Assembly: GCA_963556145.1 (NCBI GenBank)
Contig: OY744461.1
Coordinates: 5,218,891-5,282,890, forward strand
DNA from: Hygrocybe punicea
Lineage: Eukaryota > Basidiomycota > Agaricomycetes > Agaricales > Hygrophoraceae
Length of the DNA: 64,000 nucleotides
Direction of reading: 5' to 3'
Under the pieces are notes generated by a model. The model did no database searches and was not told the DNA's origin. It saw only the letters and a program-made list of their open reading frames with translations. The position numbers and the translations under genes are program-made. Shown piece after piece: positions 56,618 to 64,000 of the stretch. Each line of letters opens with the position of its first letter. Position 1 is the first letter of the stretch.

Positions 56618-57965
56618 GGAAGATCTCTGCTTCAATTCCATGTCAATGCAAAGTCAAGGAGGACGAAATCAATCACTTCCACTGCAGGAAATCACACACC
56701 TCACCTGAAAAAGAAATGGATGTATGACAACTACAAGAGTCATACAATGACAATGCCTCCAAGATATACATTTATAAATCAGGATGGAAAATCAACAGAA
56801 AAGAAAAGATCATAGACATAGAGGGAATGGGTTCAGATTCTTCAAGGTTGTGTAGGACAATTGACAACTGGCATGCAAATAGAGCATCAGAGTGGTCACT
56901 CGAGGAAGATTGGACAACATACTGTACTGTTTCGATCGGAGCTTCGTCATGCAGTCACGCCCCCCTCTGAAGGGAACCTATTTTGAGTGACTGTCACGCT
57001 GACTTGTGTGCTCCAAAGCTAAATCATGACATATTGGAAAAACACATTTATATTGGAAAAACACATTTATAGCTGTTATATAATGCTATATGCTTCGAAA
57101 CACTATACTGATGATGCCAAAAATCTCTATATTGGGCATTTGCAATGGCACGCTGGCTATACTCAATCTGCTGTGTTCAAAAGTGGATTGAAAATTTTTA
57201 AGACACCTTTAAAGGGGCGGAACGTGCTGAAACTGGGCAGTATGATTATCCAGTATGATACCAACATCAAAGTTGACCTCAAAGTGACAGGGGAGGAGGA
57301 GAAATTGAAGCCGAGGAGGAGGTAAAATCGAAGCTGAGCCATGTCATGAAGCAAAGGTAGGCCAGGTCACGCATCACGCTCACCTCTGAAGCTCTGAAGC
57401 TAGGGTGACTTGTGGTCATGCTGGGATCTCATGAAGCTCCAATCGAAACAGTACAGTATTAATTGTATTGCATGTACTACATATGGAACAGGGATATTTT
57501 ACACTGAATGAAGTTCTGGAACGTTCTGAGAAAATAGATAATATAGAAATTTGTATGGAGCTGGTAATGCCAACCCATAGGGGACAGCTGGCCATGGAAG
57601 AGCGGGCACAGTTGGGAATGGCAGTATGGCCAGATGAGTGGGTGCTCTTGTAATGGTGTACAGTACTATGGCCACCTGAGATCATGCAAGTCATTCCTCA
57701 TACCATGTTTGCTGATTTACGAGTTCTTTTAATTTATTAAAAGACTCGTTCTTTATCAGACCTGGTTCAGTGAAGGTTCGTAATTAATTAATTAATTCAT
57801 TAATTAATTCATTAATGTTTTTGCATCGCCTATAGAGAAATTTTTTTTGGGCAATAGATATGATTCTACTTCTTATGTTGGAATGTAACATAAAATCTGG
57901 GCCATGTTTGGAGTGGCTTACATAAGCATCCAAATATGGGATGTCTTACACAAGACAAATTACCT
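56618..57965. other. No gene seen
   Basis: Contains an 18-bp direct repeat (ATTGGAAAAACACATTTAT, 57033-57070) and an ATTAATTA run (57780-57825). No supported frame. Confidence 0.45.
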
Positions 57966-58515
57966 CCCAATTATATTCAAAATATTCATACACCCTTCAG
58001 TTCTCATCGGAATTAGCTGAAAATTGAACTGCTGACAAATATAAACATTTCGGGCAAGGTGTGACAGTCACATGTGACCAGTCTAACCATATAAGGTACT
58101 TTTTGATATTATATACCAAATTTTTTGCTGATCGCAATGGTAACAGTCACATGTGACCAGTCTAACCATATATGGTAATTTTGCATAATATATGCTAAAT
58201 CACATACTCATCATATTCATTACACAAATACAATTATATTCAAAATATTTATCCTGGCCTTGATTCTTATCAGATTCAGCTGAAAATTGAACTGCTGCCT
58301 AATATTATCATTTCGGGTCAGATGTGACAGTCACATGTGACCACTCTAACCATATAAGGCAATTTCTGATATTGTATAGCAAATTTTTTGCTGATCACAA
58401 TGGTGATAGTCACATGTGACCAGTCTAATCATATAAGGCAATTTTACACCATATATCCTAAATTTCAAGGTGATCACAGGAGTCATAGTCACATGTGACC
58501 ACTGTTACTATATAT
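57966..58515. repeat. CACATGTGACC repeat block
   Basis: GTCACATGTGACCA.TCTAACCATATA recurs at about 58070, 58146, 58329, 58408 and 58488. Two higher-order units of about 260 bp begin ATTATATTCAAAATATT.AT at 57970 and 58232. CACATGTG is itself palindromic. Confidence 0.85.
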
Positions 58516-58559
58516 AGAAATATCAGCCATATAAGCAGAAATTAGTGTAACTCAGATGA

Positions 58560-59061
58560 TATAATGATATTTTTACTTAAAACATATAATTCAATGTGAT
58601 ATCGCTGTATATAATATATACTAATTATATATTTCAAGCAAAATCACTTATTGATGTTTGTAATAATCATACAAATAAAAATTCAATAATAGAAACAAGA
58701 CTTTGTTCATGCCATATGCAACATTGGTCCACTCAAGTACAGCTGTCTTCATGTTATCATCTGTTGTGCAGCAAAGTTATGGAGAAGTAGAGTTTAGCAA
58801 ATGTAAGTCAATTGTTATCATACTGTTTAAAGACAGTTGTATTTGACAGTTGATGTATTGTGTTGCTCTCTTTTTTGGCTGAGAGTATTGCATAATGATG
58901 AAGTAAAGAAGACATGACAGTGAGAGAGGAAGTTGAGACATGCTATGCAGGTTTTTTCTTCTATTTTTATGTTGCTATGGTGAGAGGTTGCTATGATGAA
59001 AGTGAGGAGGAGAAAAAAAGAACTCGTTCATGCCATGCGCAGCACTGGCCCACTAAACAAG
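58560..59061 (+). mobile_element. Two Helitron-like 3' ends in tandem
   Basis: The first ends at 58737 (TTCATGCCATATGCAACATTGG...CTCAAG then T). The second ends at 59061 (TTCATGCCATGCGCAGCACT...CTAAACAAG then T). The first also shares AATTATATATTTCAAG and nearby sequence with the copy at 13.7-14.0 kb. The 5' ends are not identified. The second end directly abuts the RecQ-like pseudogene. Confidence 0.5.
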
Positions 59062-60710
59062 TTTCTTTGGTGACCCTCAACTTCTTTGCCTTCCTCTCTG
59101 CCTTATTCCTCTCATTTTCTTCATTCCATGCAATGTCCATGGGGGCCAATACTTGAAGGACTTCTTTGCCATATTCATCCAACCAGATCCAGGTTTCAAG
59201 CTCCTCCTTGTGGTCATTCAATGTGTTGAGACAGGCTTGGCTCACTATCTTGGTGAGGATCATGTCAGGCATAATACTTTCTGAATCAAAGGTATAGTCA
59301 AGGAAGTTCCTGTTCCAGATTTCATTGCACCACTTGATGAGACTATCATGACAGTTTTCAAGGTGTTCTACATACCAGGGACCTGCATGACAAGGCCATT
59401 TGGTGGCCATTTGAGTAGACTGAGATGCAGAGGGTTCTTTGTCAGACATGTCTTGTACATCTTTATCTTGAGTAAAACCAGCTTGATCCATAGTTCTTGG
59501 GTGTAGGCAATGGATGAGCTTGAGGATCATCTGTTCCTGGGGAGATAGATTATCTGGACATTCATGAGTGCTCTTGAGAACACATAGGTCGCAACAGGGC
59601 ACAATAAGTGCCTGCCCACCATTGGGATTGCCAAAATACTCCTTCTTGACAGCATGGCGACACTCCACGGCCAGGGCATCAACCCATTTCTGCATACCGT
59701 CCTAAACCTTCTTGACATAACAGGCATCAATGCTGTGGGCATTTGTGTCTATAGATCTATTGTCTGGGTCTTCTGCAGCATCATCATCTTGGCCAGGGCC
59801 AGTTTGCTTCCTATGTTCTTTGCAGAGTTGATAAAGAAATGGTTCGACCAATAAAATGGCTTCTCCTGGTTTGCCGTTGCATTCAACTTGGCTATAACAC
59901 TGGACCCAAACTGAGAGCAAAGATGGGACCATGAATCCCACAACACCAGTCATGTCTGATATGTCCATACCAAAAGATGTTAGCAACATTGAGACATTCA
60001 ATAGAGCACTCACAATGCCAGCAGCCTCAGTTGCACACAAGATAGATATCTGCCCCTCTTAAAAGTCATGCATGACCTTGTGTTTTGCACAAGTCAAACG
60101 TCTGGCATACATAAAATCGACCTTTGATACAAGATCAGAAGGTAAAAGGGTCTTCAGATGCCTCGAGGTCTTGAAGGCAAGATCGTGAGTATTGATGAAG
60201 ATGATTGGGCAGATAAAAGGAGTGCCAGAAAGAAGTTTTTCGACTGTGAAGTCAAGAGCATCAAGATCTGTTATAGCACCACGCATCCGACAGACAATTG
60301 GTGTGATGTTAGGCTGATTGTTGCCCAAGTTGACAAAGAATGTGTGTTGAATGTCAAAAGTGAGTGTGTGTTGAATGTCAGAGAGAATGTGAGGTGGTAA
60401 CATTGCTGACACAGCTAAAAAAGGGACCGATGATGGGAAAATTGATTGTAGCTTGTTGAGCTGGGAGTATTTCTTGTGAAACTTGTCACCCAAGTGAGAG
60501 ATGCAGTGAGCTTCATCAAAAATGGTAGTGAGAAAGTTCTTTGTGAATTTGGGTGATCAAAAGAGGGAAGAGAGTTTCAGATGTTTTTGACACATCTTGG
60601 GGGAGGTTATTATGACTTGAAACTTGCAGTTTTGAATGTCCTGAGATGTAGAACATAAGGATTCACCATGATGGCCTGAGTCTGACAGATCAAATTCAGT
60701 AACTAGCTAG
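59062..60710 (-). pseudogene. Truncated RecQ-like DNA helicase pseudogene
   Basis: The minus strand reads DIQNCKFQVIITSPKMC, a TGA (60557-60559), then TTIFDEAHCISHLGDKF (DEAH box), FPSSVPFLAVSAMLPPHIL, a CRMRG-like helicase motif, VMHDF, a TAA at about 60058-60060, ILCATEAAG, MDISDMTGVVGF, WVQCYSQVECNGKPGEAILL, KKV, a TAG near 59698, DGMQKWVDALAVECR and PCCDLC before a basic C-terminus. The Walker A part is missing. The three stops and truncation at both ends make it non-functional. In the ILCATEAAG region a GTGAGT...GCTAAC stretch ends in TTTTG where an AG acceptor would be expected. Members of this group in Agaricomycetes are often dispersed with transposons. Confidence 0.8.
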
Positions 60711-61317
60711 CTAACCCCACTGAAATATATATTAATGTTTACCATTGAACGGTGTTATGTGAATGTTTGTTTCACCAAGAATTACCAGAGTTGACTTCGT
60801 TCAGGTACCTTCTTGTTGTTTGTGGGTTTCTAATATCGAAATAACCTAACAGGAAGGGGTTTGTGGGTATATGTACTATATGAATCAATAGAATGTAATA
60901 ATGAGGTCTCTTCAATTAAGAATTGAGACTTTGAGTAGGGATGAATAGCAATTGGGTGTGTGATGTACTGAAATAATATATATTCACTACTGGAATATAA
61001 AACGTGGATTAATGAATACTAATAGCAATATTCACCAATTTAATATGAATTGTTCTGGTTACAGGGCCTATTCAATCAAGAGTATCTCTGGGTATTATAA
61101 TATCTGACTTAAATCCAAAGCTTCAAACGCACATTGGCTACTAGTTCAGGGATATCTTAATACCTGTTGAATACTCTGTTTTGTTTAGAATGAAACCTTA
61201 ACCTTAGAAATGTATCTAGCTGACTAATGCTGACTAATGAATTGATTGGACTGAGTGAACTCAGTGAATTCTCCTTGATGACAAGGGGAACTCAGAGAAT
61301 GATAGAATAAGAGTGAA
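60711..61317. other. AT-rich, no gene seen
   Basis: No supported frame or repeat boundary. Confidence 0.5.
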
Positions 61318-61380
61318 CTAGGGTTAGGACCCGTCCAGGGAGGCGATAATCCCGTCAAGGACGGGATCTAAAGACCTAGA
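61318..61380 (-). mobile_element. Helitron family 2, 3' end (solo)
   Basis: On the minus strand, CCCGTCCTTGACGGG hairpin, spacer, GGACGGGTCCTAACC then CTAG (61321-61318) and T. It matches the end at 63574, showing that the family has at least two copies here. The 5' extent is unknown; it could be a short non-autonomous copy within 61318-63570. Confidence 0.65.
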
Positions 61381-61829
61381 AAGAAAGGACTGCAGAGATG
61401 TTTTTGGACATGTTTTATGAAATATATCATGATTCATGGAGGGGGCTGAGACCTTGCTTCGCTCGGCCCCGCCCTCAACTATTAGGTATCAATAATTAAT
61501 GGTAATAGGTAGTAAAGGAACAATTGTGAATTTTATTTGGTGTTGGGTGAACATATAATAATCAAGATAGGTACAGAGAATATTTTTGGGTTTTGTATGT
61601 GGAATATGTCCTTGAGGATTGTTAGGCAAAATATAATCTACAGTAAATTCTGTGTAATGTGAATTCTGCCAAAAATTATATTTATGTGCAATATGTTATG
61701 TTGAGGCCTGAGACCTTGGCCCCAGTGTATGTTGCATACATTGTAACTGTTGCTGAGACCAACTACATTTTGTGCGATGTGGTCAGCACTCACAACTGTG
61801 AGTAAGTCTTGTTTGTAAATCTCTGTCAT

Positions 61830-62400
61830 TGTGTTTACACTGTTGCTTTGTTAGCTCACTGTTTCCAGGTAATATAATTTTCTTGCACTCCCCTTGCATT
61901 CTAACTCACCCCTGTTTTTATCTTTCTGCGAATGCTAATATCTCGCTGTCTTACCTAACAAATACACTTTCTTCCTCAGGTTATGCCACTGGTCCCAGGA
62001 CATGGTCGCATTATCCTACCACTCATTGCGCAAGCTCACCAAGACAGGTTTAGCGATTAATTCCACTGGTAGGTGTATATATCAGTAGTAAATGCTGAGT
62101 GTGAGCAAAGAAGAAAAGATTTTTTGAATTCCTATAATTTCATGTATGTCTGGAATGTATTATGTTTACTGCTGAGACCTGACCATGCTTGATGTTACAG
62201 GTAAATATCAGATAGACTCCCACCTGTACAGTGGAGAATAGTCTGGTTGCCTCCTGAAGACAGGATTCACAGTAGTGAAGTCTTGACACTGCATTGGTTC
62301 AGCCATTGTTAAGTAGTTATTAATTATTTAATTATTTAATAAGTTAAATTAAATTAAATGTCAATATCATACAAAATGAGCTACTACAGAGGGTGCAGGC
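61830..62400. other. No confident gene
   Basis: Some exon-like pieces with GTAA.. and ..CAG sites occur (61870, 61980), but no continuous protein or domain. Confidence 0.4.
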
Positions 62401-62415
62401 ACAGTGTGGTGAGAG

Positions 62416-62790
62416 AGATGACACAGGAGAGTGATGGGGGGGTAGATGGGTGCTAAAGGAAGGGGCTGGAGGGGGGGAAAGGAGGGAGGTGGAGGGGGGG
62501 CCAAACAGGCCAGGAAGGGAGGGGAAGCAGGGGGGAGGGTGGGGAATGGGTGAATGGGTGGAGGGAGTGCAGGACAGTGATAGGAAAGTGAATGGGGGCT
62601 AAAGGAAGGGGCTGGAGAGGGGGAAAAGGCAGGGAGGTGGAGGGAGAGGCCAGAACAGGCCAGGGAGGGGGGGAAGCAGAGGGGGGGTGGGGGATGGGTG
62701 GAGGGAGTGCAGGGGGGTTGAGGGGAGGTAGGGGTGAGCTGGATGGGGTGATGGGAGGGCAGAGAGTGGGGGGTGAAGCCTGGGTGATCA
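62416..62790. repeat. G-rich tandem block
   Basis: Runs of 3-8 G on the plus strand throughout. A unit with GCTAAAGGAAGGGGCTGGAG, GGGAGGTGGAGG and CAGGCCAGG occurs at about 62451 and again at 62597 (period near 146). Suited to G-quadruplex or triplex structure. The Pro-rich minus-strand frame is a by-product. Confidence 0.8.
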
Positions 62791-63573
62791 CTCCCATGTC
62801 AGTCCCCCTCCAATACAGTCAATTAAACTGAAAACTCACCTGGAACAGCAGGGGGTGGGTGCACCACAACCCCTGCTGCCCACAGAACTCCCCCATGGCG
62901 CTCAAAAGCAGCCGGAATGCGCCCCTCTTGCTGGGGGCACTGGTGGCACTGTTGCTGTCCATTGGTCAACTTGGGGGGGCCAAAAGGTTGCCTGGAGGGG
63001 GGTAGGAGACAGTAGATGGGGATGGGAAAGTTGTGGGGTGGCAGGAGCAGCAGGAAGCCGGCAGGAGAGTCGGGAATGGAGGGGATAGGATGTTGATGAG
63101 CAGAAGGTTTTGAGTTCGGCTGAGTGTGAACGCTCTGGCTGTGGATTTCGAACTGAGTCTGAATTTCAGCCACAACTCCGGACCACCTTCACTTTCCTGA
63201 CATTCTGCAGGCTCACACACACCAGATGGGGACTCCTTTTGGTGGGACAAAATGTTGCATATATAGTGTAGAATATGCATGTAATTTACCGAAAATTTGC
63301 ATGCCCTATTCCAGCTGCGGCACCACAAACAGTGCCCAATCTGCCATAAATCCCCCATCTGCCAGCTCACATCCAACCGGACCCCCCCAAAAAATTCACA
63401 GGGCCCCCCCACAACCCCTGCCATCCCCCACACCCAACTCTGCGGCCATCCGACCAATGTGTCACCCTCCCGACCACCCCCACTCTGCCTGGGAACAAAA
63501 CTTGAACTCAGCTTATTGGTCAGCATTCGCCTAATTCGTCAGGTCACGCGTCCAAGCTCTGATTAACTACAGA

Positions 63574-64000
63574 CTAGGTTTAGGACCCGTCAGGGTCTGA
63601 ATCCCGTCAAGGACGGGATCTAAAGTACTAGGAGGAAAAATTACATATATTGAAGTATAAAATACAACAAAGCTAATCTAATAATACTTCAGGATATACA
63701 ATATTCTTTGTGGTTGGAGCTGGTAATTTAGGATCCCAAATTATTTTTAAACTATTTACGAAGTAGCTCTTGAAACTGCGACATAGAATTGTCCATGAGC
63801 AAAAGGAGGAGTTCTAAAATCTAAACCAGCAAGTTTGAGAGATTGACCCTGAGCTTTATTGATGGTCATGACGAAAGCAAGAGACAATGCAAATTGAAAG
63901 CGCAAAAATTGAAAAGGAAGTTGAGTATCTGAAGGTTCTATCTTCAAGCGAGGAATGAAGACATGCTTGCCAGCATGATCACCGGTGAGGAGACGAATTT
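63574..64000 (-). mobile_element. Helitron family 2, 3' end with helicase C-terminus
   Basis: On the minus strand the element ends with hairpin CCCGTCCTTGACGGG, a second GACGGG, CCTAAAC and CTAG (63577-63574) followed by T. Its helicase coding region lies upstream (63756 into the window edge). The element continues beyond 64000. It is a different Helitron family from the one ending at 47614. Confidence 0.8.
63756..64000 (-). CDS. Helitron Pif1-type helicase, C-terminal fragment
   Basis: Partial at the window edge. Residues run RLLTGDHAGKHVFIPRLKI, then FALSLAFVMTINKAQGQSL and FAHGQFYVAVSRATS, the final motifs of Pif1-like helicases fused to Helitron Rep. The stop comes straight after RATS, slightly earlier than I would expect, so the extreme end may be trimmed. 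This protein unwinds DNA during rolling-circle transposition. Confidence 0.9.
   Translation of the reverse strand, partial: IRLLTGDHAGKHVFIPRLKIEPSDTQLPFQFLRFQFALSLAFVMTINKAQGQSLKLAGLDFRTPPFAHGQFYVAVSRATS

Noticed and set aside
61829..62053. 74-codon frame with possible introns
   Set aside because: Splice-like sites do not yield a continuous protein.
62453..62797. Pro-rich 114-codon minus-strand frame
   Set aside because: Translation of a G-rich tandem repeat.
1..64000. tRNA, rRNA or other structured RNA genes
   Set aside because: None recognised by eye; a tRNAscan/Infernal run would be decisive.

Overview
The window looks like a transposon-dense stretch of nuclear DNA from a mushroom-forming basidiomycete (Agaricomycetes). 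The evidence is: many short (about 45-65 nt) GT-AG introns with CTNAC/TACTAAC-type branch sites; protein families I associate with Agaricomycete accessory regions (2-oxoglutarate/Fe(II) dioxygenase-like proteins, truncated RecQ-like helicases, Tc1-like transposase genes with introns, Ty3/gypsy elements carrying an antisense gene); and almost no uninterrupted single-copy host genes. No searches were run. Family assignments come from motifs and recall and are graded by confidence.

Layout. 1-5.3 kb: a giant inverted repeat whose arms carry divergent twin copies of a low-complexity spliced gene; one arm was later hit by a foldback MITE. 5.9-6.7 kb: a 44-bp minisatellite. 6.9-11.1 kb: two degenerate genes, a plus-strand Agaricomycete-type gene and a minus-strand 2OG-Fe(II) dioxygenase-like gene with in-frame TGA codons and a 1.17-kb hAT-type element inserted in it. 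11.3-18.2 kb: several satellite or tandem-repeat blocks and a second hAT MITE. 19.2-20.9 kb: a 1.67-kb TG...CA element with a 5-bp target duplication, carrying a spliced zinc-knuckle gene. 21-24.7 kb: a Helitron 3' end, then an HSP70/BiP pseudogene split by a third hAT-type element. 24.9-25.9 kb: a ~148-bp satellite. 26.38-26.58 kb: assembly gap. 26.9-28.9 kb: an eight-exon host-like gene with one in-frame TGA.

29.9-47.6 kb is the core. An autonomous-type Helitron (HUH Rep, Pif1 helicase and a C-terminal cysteine-peptidase-like domain) is interrupted by a full-length Ty3/gypsy retrotransposon. The retrotransposon has 795-bp LTRs that read as identical, a 4-bp target duplication, gag with protease, and pol with RT, RNase H and integrase. 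It also carries an antisense three-exon gene with a Zn2Cys6-like cysteine cluster. Removing the insertion conceptually leaves the Helitron frame open, so the insertion is recent.

47.8-54 kb: a minus-strand two-exon gene, a perfect 22-bp hairpin, a repeat block, a nine-exon TET/JBP-like dioxygenase gene and a five-exon Tc1-like DD34E transposase. 55-64 kb: a degenerate gene, an 849-bp near-perfect foldback element with a 3-bp duplication, Helitron-like 3' ends, a RecQ-like helicase pseudogene, a G-rich block, and the 3' end plus helicase C-terminus of a second, minus-strand Helitron family.

Taken together the window reads as a nested-insertion archive (hAT in pseudogene, gypsy in Helitron, MITE in inverted repeat). 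Few genes here look functional. The best candidates are the Helitron and gypsy genes and possibly the eight-exon gene.
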